Shown piece after piece: positions 1 to 7,978 of a DNA stretch of 12,318 nt. The position numbers and the translations under genes are program-made. The first letter of the stretch is position 1; the number at the start of each line of letters is the position of its first letter. The notes beneath the pieces are model-generated. The model saw only the letters and a program-made list of their open reading frames with translations, had not been told where the DNA came from and searched no databases. The stretch comes from Chlorobiota bacterium (GTDB lineage Bacteria > Bacteroidota > Ignavibacteria > SZUA-365 > JAADGX01), in contig JAADGX010000304.1 in assembly GCA_013152135.1 (NCBI GenBank), positions 4,002 through 16,319 of the forward strand. Reading direction: 5' to 3'.

Positions 1-141
1 TACCATTATGACTGAATCTCAACTGCTCCGTGGCGGTAGGTGACAGGCTCAAAGGCATTGATCGAGAACGGGGAATGAAAAATAGAGAGTTTATTACAGA
101 TGTAAAGACGGTCGCAGAATGTTCATAAGGAGAAAATGACA

Positions 142-2613
142 ATGAGAAATATAACACCGCGGCAATTATGGATGATCGGATTGTTCGCAATGATGATGCT
201 CGGTCAATCTGAATCATTGCGAGCGCAAGTACCCAGGACGATCAGCTACCAGGGAGTACTAACCGACGGTAGTGGGAGCATGGTTGCGGACGGTAATTAC
301 AACGTGACCTTCCGGCTCTATAGTCGTTCGACAGGTGGGAGTCCCCTGTGGACGGAAAAGCAATTAGTCCCAGTGCGTGACGGCATATTCAACGTTACCC
401 TTGGCGACGTTACACCGTTGATGCTTTCGTTTTCCAGTCCATATTGGCTGGGGATTTCCGTTGAGAACGGCGCGGAACTTGTGCCTCGCCTTCCATTGAC
501 GGCCTCTCCATACAGTCTCCGTTCGGTGATCACGGAAAGCATTGCCGGTATCCCGGCCGGTGGCGATTTGCAGGGCAGTTATCCGAATCCCACGATAGCC
601 GATGGTGCGGTTACTGGAAAGAAAATCCAGGCGAGGCAAGTTGTCAAGAGCATCAATTCCCTGAAAGACAACGTGACGGTGAAAGCAGGTGCGAATGTAT
701 CCATTTCGACCAGTGATGACACGCTGATCATATCGGCATTGGGTGGAGGTGGCACCGGTGATATTACAGCAGTGTCGGCCGGGGAGGGGCTGGCTGGAGG
801 AGGAACGTCAGGCGACGTTACGATATTTCTTGCTGATTCCGCGGTAACCACGAAAAAGCTCAGGGATGGATCAGTCACCGCCTCTAAATTGCAAACTCTG
901 AATACGCCATCGCCGGGAAACAGCCTTACTTTCACCGCTGGCGGACTTTGGTGGAAAACCGTAAGCGGCCCCGGAGGCGATATCAGTGCAGTGAATGCGG
1001 GCGCCGGATTGAGTGGAGGCGGCACCTCGGGTGATGTGACGCTTTTCATTGGTGCACAAGCAATCAAGGGCTCCATGATTGCTCCCGGCGAGATTACAAA
1101 AGGGCACCTCGCGGCGCCGGGCGGCACGTCCGGGCAGGTACTCGGGACCGATGGTTCGACGTTGCAATGGGTCTCGCCGCCGGGATTCAACCTGCCGTAT
1201 TCAGGCACTATTTCGTATCCCAATCCTGCATTTGGCGTCACGAATACCGGTTCGGGTCTTAACCCCACGGCGATTTTCGGAAGCAGCGCCACGGGAGTAG
1301 GAGTGTACGGTCACAGCCCCAAGGGAACCGGCGTGTATGGTGTGTCAAGTGGTATCCGTGAAGCGGCTATTTCAGGAAATGCATACGGCAACGACGGCCG
1401 GGGGGTGGAAGGAAAAGCTGACATTGGATCAGAAGCCAAAGGTGTCTATGGCGAGAGCTCCAGTGGGACCGGTGTCTACGGCGCGAATCCTCTCAAGGGA
1501 AGCATGGGATACCTTGGTGGGACCTATGGTGTTTTTGGACGATCAAGGCCCAGTGTCTTCGGCTATATTGGCGGTCTCAATAACGGTGTATACGGCGAGA
1601 GTGATTCAGGTCGTGGCGTCGAGGGGCGAACAGTCGCGGGTACGGCGGTATCGGGTTCCGCGCCTGGAACTTCGGGGTATCTCGCAGGGGCTCAGTTTGG
1701 AGTTTATGGAAGAAAGTCCGGCGGAGGATTTGGATTCCTGGGCAGCATAGACGAGGGAGTTCATGGTGAGATAGACACGGGGAAAGGCGTGGTGGGCAAG
1801 GTCGGCAGTGGCTTCGCCGTTTTTGGAGAGATGCCGGGGAATACGGGTTGGATCGCCGGCAACGGATACGGTGTCTTCGGGCGGAAAGCGGGCGGAGGCA
1901 GAGGCTGGCTTGGAAGCGCGGAAGCCGGCGTGTACGGCGAGCATCATAGCGGTTACGGTGTTATGGGAAAATCCCTTGGGGATTCCACAAAGGCAGGTGT
2001 CTTTGGCGTTTCCACTGTCAGGAATGGTGTCGGTGTTTTGGGCATCGCCGATTCGGGGGCGAACGCCTACGGTGTGTGGGGAAAAAGCGCGGGGGGATTT
2101 GCCGGGTATTTCAGTGGAGACGTGAACGTAACAGGAACGCTGACAAAAGGCGGCGGCGCGTTCAAGATCGATCATCCCCTGCACCCCGAGACCATGTATC
2201 TCTATCACTCATTTGTCGAATCTCCGGACATGATGAACGTGTACAACGGCAATGTCGTTCTCGATTCACACGGCGAGGCCACGGTGGAATTACCGGATTG
2301 GTTCGAAGCATTGAACCGCGATTACCGCTACCAGTTGACGGCAATCGGAGGACCTGCTCCCAATCTTCACGTTGCCCGGAAAATATCGAACAACCGTTTC
2401 ACTATTGCCGGCGGATCTCCGGGGCTGGAGGTCTCGTGGCAAGTTACCGGTATCCGTAAGGATCCCTATGCCAACGCGCACCGCATCCCCGTCGAAGTCG
2501 AGAAGCCGCTTCGAGAGCGTGGATCGTACTTGCATCCTGAAGCCTTTGGCCTGCCATCTTCGCGGAGTGTTGATGAAGCGGTCAAAAGTGGAGCCGGGAA
2601 GATTTCCCGGTAG
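142..2613 (+). CDS. Exported Gly-rich repeat (fibre-like) surface protein
   Basis: Predicted exported protein of 823 residues. ATG 142 is chosen over ATG 136 because AAGGAG (127-132) lies 9 nt from it but only 3 nt from ATG 136. Residues 1-28 form a signal peptide (hydrophobic LWMIGLFAMMML, then a likely cut near RAQ). Residues 30-130 resemble the N-terminal beta domain (PRTISYQGVLTD...) common in secreted Bacteroidota/Ignavibacteria proteins. Next comes a GGDLQGSYPNPTIADGAV segment, as in tail-fibre-like proteins, and two related blocks, GDITAV..GLAGGGTSGDV (206-226) and GDISAV..GLSGGGTSGDV (279-299). Residues about 386-655 carry many GVYG/GVFG units in a 57-residue higher-order repeat. The C-terminal domain (about 674-806, FKIDHPLHPETMYLYHSF...) is one I recognise from other bacterial repeat proteins of unknown function. 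No enzymatic motif and no T9SS sorting domain are visible. Likely role: cell-surface or extracellular structure or adhesion (inference). The 41-nt gap to the next gene suggests cotranscription. Confidence 0.9.
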   Translation: MRNITPRQLWMIGLFAMMMLGQSESLRAQVPRTISYQGVLTDGSGSMVADGNYNVTFRLYSRSTGGSPLWTEKQLVPVRDGIFNVTLGDVTPLMLSFSSPYWLGISVENGAELVPRLPLTASPYSLRSVITESIAGIPAGGDLQGSYPNPTIADGAVTGKKIQARQVVKSINSLKDNVTVKAGANVSISTSDDTLIISALGGGGTGDITAVSAGEGLAGGGTSGDVTIFLADSAVTTKKLRDGSVTASKLQTLNTPSPGNSLTFTAGGLWWKTVSGPGGDISAVNAGAGLSGGGTSGDVTLFIGAQAIKGSMIAPGEITKGHLAAPGGTSGQVLGTDGSTLQWVSPPGFNLPYSGTISYPNPAFGVTNTGSGLNPTAIFGSSATGVGVYGHSPKGTGVYGVSSGIREAAISGNAYGNDGRGVEGKADIGSEAKGVYGESSSGTGVYGANPLKGSMGYLGGTYGVFGRSRPSVFGYIGGLNNGVYGESDSGRGVEGRTVAGTAVSGSAPGTSGYLAGAQFGVYGRKSGGGFGFLGSIDEGVHGEIDTGKGVVGKVGSGFAVFGEMPGNTGWIAGNGYGVFGRKAGGGRGWLGSAEAGVYGEHHSGYGVMGKSLGDSTKAGVFGVSTVRNGVGVLGIADSGANAYGVWGKSAGGFAGYFSGDVNVTGTLTKGGGAFKIDHPLHPETMYLYHSFVESPDMMNVYNGNVVLDSHGEATVELPDWFEALNRDYRYQLTAIGGPAPNLHVARKISNNRFTIAGGSPGLEVSWQVTGIRKDPYANAHRIPVEVEKPLRERGSYLHPEAFGLPSSRSVDEAVKSGAGKISR

Positions 2614-2654
2614 TATGGCTCACGTACATCAATGACGATACAGGGAGAGTGGAA

Positions 2655-3212
2655 ATGAAACGCATATTGCGAAGGTCAATTGTTCTGTTGGTCTTTTTGA
2701 TACTGTGCATTCAGGTTGATATGGATGGACAACCTTCGTACCGTATACAAAGAATGGTATTCGGATCCGGGGGCGGGGAGATGAGCGGGCTGCATTTCCA
2801 GGTGAAGGGCACCGTGGGACAAGCGGTTATCGGCATGGGACTGAATTCCTTTCATCGTAATAACGTAGGATTTTGGTACACTTCTGGAACTATTACCTCG
2901 GTTGTTGAAAAGGAACACGGCGATGCCCCGGAGAGATTTTTCCTTTTCCAGAACTACCCGAACCCGTTCGGCTCCTCTGTTACGGGCGCGCCGCTAACTG
3001 TTCTAGGTTACATCCTTCCCGAGAGAGTCAGGGTCACGATGGTCGTGTATGATGCTTACGGGAGAAAAGTCGCAGTCCGGAGCCAGGGAGTACAGGAAAA
3101 AGGTTACCAGGAAGTTGAGTTCGATGGCGCTGGATTACCCGCGGGGGTGTACCTGATTACACTCCAGGCGGGGAAGAACGTTCGTTCAATAAAAGCGTTG
3201 CTGGTCAGGTAG
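2655..3212 (+). CDS. Small secreted protein with T9SS type A C-terminal sorting domain
   Basis: Exported protein of 185 residues. ATG 2655 is preferred over the in-frame GTG 2649 because GGGAG (2643-2647) lies 7 nt before it and nearly touches the GTG. Residues 1-26 are a signal peptide (basic MKRILRRS, then a hydrophobic stretch). Residues 28-76 (SYRIQRMVFGSGGGEM...VGFWY) are a short conserved region often found in front of sorting domains in this group. Residues 96-185 match a T9SS type A sorting domain: FFLFQNYPNPF (95-105), VYDAYGRKV (131-139), LPAGVYLITLQAG (161-173) and a terminal KALLVR. In known T9SS cargo this domain directs passage across the outer membrane and surface attachment or release. 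The mature part is very short, so the protein may be little more than a surface tag or partner of the upstream repeat protein (inference). Confidence 0.92.
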   Translation: MKRILRRSIVLLVFLILCIQVDMDGQPSYRIQRMVFGSGGGEMSGLHFQVKGTVGQAVIGMGLNSFHRNNVGFWYTSGTITSVVEKEHGDAPERFFLFQNYPNPFGSSVTGAPLTVLGYILPERVRVTMVVYDAYGRKVAVRSQGVQEKGYQEVEFDGAGLPAGVYLITLQAGKNVRSIKALLVR

Positions 3213-3414
3213 AGCGATTCTAAATCGATTTTCGAACGTGCGGATTGGCGAATGCATGCCCGCGTCATTGCGAGGGCCGCAGGCCGAGGTGAGAGGGGAT
3301 TGGAGCGATGCTGAATGCTAGATTCTAGATGCTAAATTATTTTCGAATTGTGGTACTTCTAATAATCACATGGCCTCCGGGTATTTGTTAGAGGGATTTT
3401 TAAACCCCGTTTTT

Positions 3415-3547
3415 CTTGTCGCGTGCCCGCTGGATTCCAGATCAAGTCCGGAATGACATCTTATATTGATGCGGCGCTACGAGCCACGAACTTCTTAACC
3501 ACAGAGGACGCAAAGAGAAACGTTTCAACGAACCTAACATCCAAAAT
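3415..3547. repeat. Direct repeat copy A
   Basis: First copy of a composite repeat. Positions 3415-3492 match 3705-3782 with 4 mismatches, and 3495-3547 match 3799-3851 with 2 mismatches. The two copies share the order: CGTGCCCGCTGGATTCC, an inverted repeat ATTCC(A/G)GA-TCAAG-TCCGGAAT, ATGACATCTTATATTGATGC, CTACGAGCCACGAACT, then TTAACC(A/G)CAGAGGACGC and AACATCCAAAAT. In this copy the left arm of the inverted repeat has one A/G change, which becomes a G-U wobble if the minus strand is transcribed. Confidence 0.85.
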
Positions 3548-3704
3548 CTAAAATCCAGGATCGAAAATCGAGGATTCTCCTTGTCTTCGGTCCTCCGTCC
3601 ACGGTCTTCCATCATCAATCGAGAAGCGTGGTTCGTCGATTGCGACAACGATTACGACAACGACAACGATTTTTCAGAGAACAAATGCGAAATCACATCT
3701 TCGC

Positions 3705-3851
3705 CTTGTCTCGTGCCCGCTGGATTCCGGATCAAGTCCGGAATGACATCTTATATTGATGCAGCACTACGAGCCACGAACTACGAGCTACGAGCTTTTT
3801 AACCGCAGAGGACGCAAAGAGAAACGTTCCAACGAACCTAACATCCAAAAT
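3705..3851. repeat. Direct repeat copy B
   Basis: Second copy, exactly 290 nt downstream of copy A for its first half. It differs from A by a 14-nt expansion of the ACGAGCT word (3783-3796). Its inverted repeat ATTCCGGA (3724-3731), loop TCAAG, TCCGGAAT (3737-3744) is perfect. The spacer between copies A and B is unrelated to them, so this is a repeated composite element rather than one long tandem duplication. Confidence 0.85.
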
Positions 3852-4038
3852 AATCCAAAATCGAAAATCAAGAATCAATAATCCGACAAGCCACCCGCCC
3901 TCAAGAATCGCCAAATCCGAAATTCCGATTCCCTTTCCCAATATCTCGACTCGTCTTCATTTTCCTCCGTTCAAGCAATTTCTTATTTTATTCGTATGAC
4001 TTTCGAGTTACCCCCAGATTTAGTCGTGGATTTGAAAA

Positions 4039-4485
4039 TTGAAAAAGGCTTACCGTCTTGCCATGATTACCAGCGCTTCTTTGCTGTTCAGCATGGTGTT
4101 TTACGTGATCATCGTTGAAATCATTGCGTTGCAGGAAAAATCAATCCTGGGTGAAAGGGCATTGATGGTCGGCATAATCCGATGGCTCTTTATCGCGCTG
4201 GTTGCGTCAATCAGTATTGGGATTCGTTACATACGGTCCTCCATGTTGCGTTTTGACTCCTCGCTCTCGGTAGGAAAGCGAATAGGGAAGCTCTTCAAGA
4301 CCACGATCATGGTGACCGCGTTGTGTGAAGTTCCCGCCATCCTGGGCATGGTGCTCTTTTTCATTGGCGGCAACCGGTGGGATTTTTATCCGTTCCTGTT
4401 TTTTTCCGCTCTTCTCATCGTTCTGTATTTCCCACGTTTTGATTACTGGCAGGAAAACGCGAGTTCTCATTCTTCTTCCCCCTGA
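4039..4485 (+). CDS. Small four-helix integral membrane protein, unknown function
   Basis: Predicted inner-membrane protein of 148 residues. Hydrophobic segments lie at about 8-31, 42-64, 89-110 and 116-131, with a basic loop between the second and third (RYIRSS..KRIGKLFK, 63-87). The frame is stopped at 4033-4035, so TTG 4039 (MKKAYRLAM) is the first possible start. The first ATG is at 4063 and would remove most of the basic N-terminus. Neither start has a strong Shine-Dalgarno sequence, although TTG-AAA-AAG gives a normal-looking N-terminus for a membrane protein. I do not recognise the family. The helix-3 segment (ALCEVPAILGMVLFFIGGN) has the small-residue and acidic pattern of small 4-TM proteins seen near transporters, but no function follows from it. 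The 168-nt gap to the next gene makes cotranscription uncertain. Confidence 0.75.
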   Translation: MKKAYRLAMITSASLLFSMVFYVIIVEIIALQEKSILGERALMVGIIRWLFIALVASISIGIRYIRSSMLRFDSSLSVGKRIGKLFKTTIMVTALCEVPAILGMVLFFIGGNRWDFYPFLFFSALLIVLYFPRFDYWQENASSHSSSP

Positions 4486-4552
4486 TTTTTCGGTTCACGT
4501 TGTTCAGGTTTTACGCGGACAGACATGACGTTCCGCTACGTACGAGAGATAG

Positions 4553-4579
4553 GTGACAGCTTTTGTAAATGGCTACAAT
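4553..4579 (+). promoter_or_regulatory. Possible sigma70-like promoter
   Basis: GTGACA (4553-4558) and TACAAT (4574-4579) each match the -35 and -10 consensus at 5 of 6 positions, but the spacer is only 15 nt. The site lies 75 nt before the ATG of the polytopic membrane protein at 4654. It is a weak call, because Bacteroidota-type sigma factors use a different consensus. Confidence 0.25.
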
Positions 4580-4653
4580 TCCCTAAGTTGGAGCAGGCTA
4601 ATTGAAATGTATCTCCAGCCGCTACTCTGTTGTTCCATATCTACGGAGCTATT

Positions 4654-5655
4654 ATGAGCGTTGATATTACCCCAATGAATCTCAGCGATATTTTCAATCG
4701 TACGTTCAACTTGATCGGGAAAACCGCTCTTCGGAACCTTATTATTGCTGTTGTGGTCATTGCGCCGGTTGTTCTCATCCTCGGTATAGCCGTGAACATG
4801 TTTTTCGGCGGCCTGGCAGACGTTCTGACCAAGAGCGATTTTGAGGACATCAGGATATGGGAAATGCTATCGAATTTTCTGGGAGCCGGACTCCTCTTCA
4901 TCCTGTCGCTGATACTCCTGGCCCTCGGTTCAATCATTGTACAGGTTGCGGTAACGATCGTCGTTTGCACGGAAATGGAAGAGGACGAGATCACATGGTC
5001 CGAAGCTCTGACCCGTGCGTTCGGCGTGCGTGGCTGGAAAGCGGTCGGTCAGCAGATCCTCTACTCGTTGGCGATAATGGCATTGGTAGTCATTCCATAC
5101 GTCATGATCATCATTGGAGCGGTAAGCGATTCGGATACGGTGATAGGCATGGGCGTATTGGGCTTTCTCGTCATTATCCCGGTGTCGATCTTTCTGGCTA
5201 TCAGGTGGCTCTTTGCTCTGCAAGTTATTGCATGGGAGGACACGGGCGTGATCGAAGGATTCAAGCGAAGTTGGTTCCTTGTCGAGAACAACTGGTGGCG
5301 GGTACTTGGCATCGTCATACTCCTGTCCATCGTTGCGCAGTTCGCGATATCTATCATTGTCACACCGCTTTTCTTCGTTGCCATGTGGGGAATTATTTCG
5401 CAATACTTTCACATGATGATGAACGGAGCCGATACAATGACTCCGGGCCAGGTTGCGGGAATGTTGAAATCCCTTGGTTGGGGATATGGCCTCGTCATTG
5501 GAGTCTCGGAGATTCTGAGTCTTGTTGTCACGCCCGTGTACCTGGCGGTCATGTATTTTGACCTGCGGGCGAGAAAAGGAGAATTCGAATCCCCGCACAC
5601 GGCGGACGTGGGCGATGCGATAGATCTCGACAATATAGCTCCGACAGGCGGATAA
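4654..5655 (+). CDS. Polytopic membrane protein, GPDPase membrane-domain-like
   Basis: Inner-membrane protein of 333 residues. ATG 4654 (MSVDITPMNLSDIFNRTF) is chosen over the upstream in-frame TTG 4630 because CGGAG (4644-4648) is 5 nt from it. About six hydrophobic segments are visible: 27-50, 76-105, 136-156, 165-190, 215-245 and 276-301. The N-terminal amphipathic helix (LSDIFNRTFNLIGKTALRN) and the C-terminal YFDLRARKGEF after the last helix are typical of the membrane domain found in some glycerophosphodiester phosphodiesterases and in many stand-alone proteins. No phosphodiesterase catalytic domain is attached, so no enzymatic role should be assumed. The acidic tail (ESPHTADVGDAIDLDN) is probably cytoplasmic. 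It lies 26 nt upstream of the CPBP protease gene, suggesting one operon. Confidence 0.85.
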   Translation: MSVDITPMNLSDIFNRTFNLIGKTALRNLIIAVVVIAPVVLILGIAVNMFFGGLADVLTKSDFEDIRIWEMLSNFLGAGLLFILSLILLALGSIIVQVAVTIVVCTEMEEDEITWSEALTRAFGVRGWKAVGQQILYSLAIMALVVIPYVMIIIGAVSDSDTVIGMGVLGFLVIIPVSIFLAIRWLFALQVIAWEDTGVIEGFKRSWFLVENNWWRVLGIVILLSIVAQFAISIIVTPLFFVAMWGIISQYFHMMMNGADTMTPGQVAGMLKSLGWGYGLVIGVSEILSLVVTPVYLAVMYFDLRARKGEFESPHTADVGDAIDLDNIAPTGG

Positions 5656-5681
5656 GCCCCGGAAATGTTTCATGATTCTCA

Positions 5682-6659
5682 TTGCTGAAAGACATTTTGC
5701 CTGACGTCGTTGAGAGTGACAAGGAAGACGCCCCGTCTCCGGGCCTGACGCTGGACGGCAGTTGGGAAAGAAACGGTCGGAATATTGTCGCGGCCGCAGT
5801 GGTGGGCCTTCTTCTCATCGGGGCAACGTATTTTATCGTCCAATCCATCCTGGTTACGATCGCGGCCCTGGCGGCTGAAGTCATCAAAGGGCAACCTGAC
5901 CATACCGCCTCCGCGATTGATCTCATTGCCGAGCAGCTTCTGAGCATCAAGAACGTTATCCTCGCTGTCGTTCTCGTTACACAAATTACATTCCTGATGA
6001 TTCCAACCATCATCCTGGTTCGCAGGTGGCACAGTACGCGAGTCTTGGACTACATTCGATGGAAGTCCGCATCGGCGCTCCAGGTTGTTCTGGCTGTCGT
6101 GATCACGGCAGTGTTTGTCCCCGTGAACATGTATATCGGCTCGCTGGTCAACAGGCTGTTTCCCGTCCCTGAAAAAATCCAGGCTTTGAACAACGCATTG
6201 TTTACAGCGCAGACGCCCCTGGAATTGGGTTGGATAATCATGGTTGTCGCGGTTACCCCGGCCATTTGCGAGGAGGTGCTTTTTCGAGGATATGTTCAGA
6301 GGACCCTGGAAAGAAGGATAGGATGGAAGAGTATTATCGTAGTGGGGCTGATGTTCGGTTTGTACCACATGAATCCCTTGGGGCTCGTCAATCTTTCCCT
6401 GATTGGCTTCTTGTTGGGTTACCTTTTTTACCGGAGCGGCAGCCTGGTACCCACCATCGTGTCGCATTTCACAAACAACCTCCTCGCAGTCCTCATGCTC
6501 TATTTAAGCGCAACATCCAGCGACACGTTCGGTCTTTTTGACGAACAGGTTTCGCTGGCCCGGGTAGCCGTTCTTGTTCCCACGGGTATTATCCTTTTGG
6601 TGATTTTCCATAACTTGCGGAATCGGGCGGGTGACGTGCCAACAGCGAGCCATGCCTGA
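5682..6659 (+). CDS. CPBP family intramembrane metalloprotease
   Basis: Membrane protein of 325 residues with all three CPBP (Rce1/Abi-like) motifs: EEVLFRG with E197, E198 and R202; FGLYH with F225 and H229; HFTNN with H262 and N266. In Rce1-type proteases the glutamates and histidines form the active site within the membrane, so this copy should be catalytically competent. Helices lie at about 34-64, 92-113, 130-153, 184-200, 217-230, 236-252 and 263-278, with another near 291-308. The first ~30 residues are hydrophilic and acidic. The frame is stopped at 5673-5675, making TTG 5682 the first possible start; no Shine-Dalgarno sequence is visible. Bacterial CPBP proteins process peptides (for example bacteriocin-related) or membrane proteins, but the substrate here is unknown. 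It sits 26 nt after and 30 nt before its neighbours, apparently in one operon. Confidence 0.93.
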   Translation: MLKDILPDVVESDKEDAPSPGLTLDGSWERNGRNIVAAAVVGLLLIGATYFIVQSILVTIAALAAEVIKGQPDHTASAIDLIAEQLLSIKNVILAVVLVTQITFLMIPTIILVRRWHSTRVLDYIRWKSASALQVVLAVVITAVFVPVNMYIGSLVNRLFPVPEKIQALNNALFTAQTPLELGWIIMVVAVTPAICEEVLFRGYVQRTLERRIGWKSIIVVGLMFGLYHMNPLGLVNLSLIGFLLGYLFYRSGSLVPTIVSHFTNNLLAVLMLYLSATSSDTFGLFDEQVSLARVAVLVPTGIILLVIFHNLRNRAGDVPTASHA

Positions 6660-6689
6660 TGTTCACCGGTATTTATTTATAACACCTCT

Positions 6690-7874
6690 TTGAAAAGCAA
6701 AAGCACTATCTACACGTCGGCCTTTTACCTGGCCTTCGCTTACAACTTCTTTCAATCCCTGAATTTCAGTAACAACGCGATTTACCCGCTGTACGTGACA
6801 TACTCGGGCGGGGGAGCGGAAATGGTCGGGTTGTTCATGAGCGCCTTTTCCATCGCCGCCGTACTGGGGCGCCCTCTGGTTGGTCTGATGATAGATCGTT
6901 TCAGGATCAAACCGGTTCTCCTGGCCGGGAGCCTCATGATGGCGCTGCCCTCCATCGGTTATTACTTCCTGATCGGTGAAGGGCTCGTGCCCTTGGTGTG
7001 GATATTGCGGATCATCCAGGGTTTTGGATTCGGTGCGCACTTCACTGGTTTCTTTACGTTGGCGGCTCAAAACGCGCCCATCGAACGTCGGAATGAAGCG
7101 GTTGCTACGTACGGGGTCTCGGGGTTGATGGGCGCGCTCATCGGTCCATACCTGGGAGAAAACCTGGTGGAGCACTTCGGTTTGCCGGTGTTTTTCCTCG
7201 TCATGTGCGGCCTGTCGCTGGTAGGTTTTTTATTCATTCTTCCTTTGTCGGAAAAAGGAGAAGGAGGGACGCATTTTCCGGGACTCCGTACTCTTCTTTC
7301 CGGGTTCCGGTCACGCAAATTGTTGTTCGTGCTTTTTCTCGCCATGTGTTTGGCATTCAGCTATTCGACGCCTCAAGTGTTCCTCGCCCCGATTGCAAAA
7401 GAACGAGGCATTTGGGGATTTGGATTGTACTTCACTGGCTTTGGTGTAACCGGCATCTTCATCCGCATGCTGGGCAGGAAATGGGGGGACAGAATCGGTT
7501 TGCGGCGTATACTCATCCCCGCATTTATCAGTTACGGGCTTGGGCTTCTCATTCTGGAGTTCAGTTCCGGTATCGAGGGGATCATCCTTGCGGGAGCGGT
7601 CAACGGTTTTGCGCATGGGATAGCTTTTCCAGCGGTCACCGCCCTCGGGTACAACCAGTCACGCCCGGAAATCGTGGGAAGCTCCATGGCTCTTGTGACC
7701 GGCGTCATGGATGCATCCAATGCGATCAATGCTATCGTGTTGGGCCAGGCCGCAGGATATTTCGGGTACGGTGTCGTGTTCTGGCTGGCAGCCCTGGCTC
7801 CGCTTGCTGCAGCCGCGGTGCTGGTTGTCAATGTCCTCGTCCACCCCGTTGTCATACGCTCTCCTCATAACTGA
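6690..7874 (+). CDS. MFS family transporter
   Basis: Inner-membrane transporter of 394 residues, the usual length for a 12-helix MFS protein. The motif A region between helices 2 and 3 is visible as GRPLVGLMIDRFRIKPVLLAG (60-80), carrying the conserved D69-R70. A second, half-conserved copy occurs between helices 8 and 9 (GRKWGDRIGLRRIL, 262-275). Helix 4 contains LRIIQGFGFGAHFTGFF (106-122) with the usual R and G pattern. The central cytoplasmic loop is about 186-210. The substrate cannot be read from the sequence; the overall pattern suggests the efflux-type or sugar-type 12-TM families. The frame allows TTG 6690 (MKSKSTIYTSAF) as start, again with no clear Shine-Dalgarno sequence. It is probably the last gene of the membrane-protein operon. 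No hairpin terminator is evident in the 104 nt before the next gene. Confidence 0.92.
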   Translation: MKSKSTIYTSAFYLAFAYNFFQSLNFSNNAIYPLYVTYSGGGAEMVGLFMSAFSIAAVLGRPLVGLMIDRFRIKPVLLAGSLMMALPSIGYYFLIGEGLVPLVWILRIIQGFGFGAHFTGFFTLAAQNAPIERRNEAVATYGVSGLMGALIGPYLGENLVEHFGLPVFFLVMCGLSLVGFLFILPLSEKGEGGTHFPGLRTLLSGFRSRKLLFVLFLAMCLAFSYSTPQVFLAPIAKERGIWGFGLYFTGFGVTGIFIRMLGRKWGDRIGLRRILIPAFISYGLGLLILEFSSGIEGIILAGAVNGFAHGIAFPAVTALGYNQSRPEIVGSSMALVTGVMDASNAINAIVLGQAAGYFGYGVVFWLAALAPLAAAAVLVVNVLVHPVVIRSPHN

Positions 7875-7978
7875 TTTTCCCGTTTCTTTTCATTTTGGGG
7901 GAACAACCGCGCCAGGGGGTTCGTCTATATTCCGGTTTTAACAAACGATGTCTGTCAAATTAAATCCGGAGCAAATCG

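Larger units (their letters stand above)
3213..4038. repeat. Gene-free mosaic of dispersed intergenic repeats
   Basis: No convincing gene lies here. The stretch is built of recognisable short repeat words. Near 3261 there is CGTCATTGCGAGG, continuing through GGCCGCAGGCC to GGGGATTGG. Around 3310-3340 are GATGCT/GATTCT words with the palindrome CTAGATTCTAG. Copies of the ATTCCGGA..TCCGGAAT element, the ACCACAGAGGACGCAAAGAG block, AATCCAAAATCGAAAATC-type runs (3541-3580 and 3843-3880) and GACAACGAT units (3644-3670) follow. Read on the minus strand, the AT-rich runs become variations on GATTTTGGATTTTAGATT. Such elements are familiar from intergenic regions of many environmental bacterial genomes; their mobility and function are not established. 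Confidence 0.75.

Noticed and set aside
1..43. Frame open from the window start to TGA 41-43, possible tail of an upstream gene
   Set aside because: Only about 13 codons are visible, with nothing to distinguish coding from non-coding sequence; 44-135 shows no gene or clear promoter either.
579..1292. Long open frame on the minus strand (237 codons) opposite the fibre-like protein gene
   Set aside because: It mirrors the Gly/Pro-rich codon bias of the sense gene, is Pro/Val-rich low-complexity, and has no recognisable domain; the sense frame has a signal peptide and known domains.
3215..3232. CGATT-CTA-AATCG followed by ATTTT after the T9SS gene as a terminator
   Set aside because: A five-base, AT-rich stem with a three-base loop and a short T-run is too weak to call.
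3415..3851. Possible CRISPR-like array because of repeated blocks
   Set aside because: Only two long imperfect copies 290 nt apart, with variable word numbers and no regular short spacers.
3442..3941. Short ORFs in the repeat zone, including a DNDYDNDND-containing one at 3581-3802 and two related minus-strand ones
   Set aside because: They are only translations of dispersed repeats; the two minus-strand ORFs share a C-terminus because they read the two copies of the same direct repeat.
4930..6467. Long minus-strand frames (4930-5682 and 5679-6467)
   Set aside because: They translate to His/Asp/Arg-rich sequence typical of the complement of transmembrane genes; the sense strands encode clear membrane proteins with family motifs.
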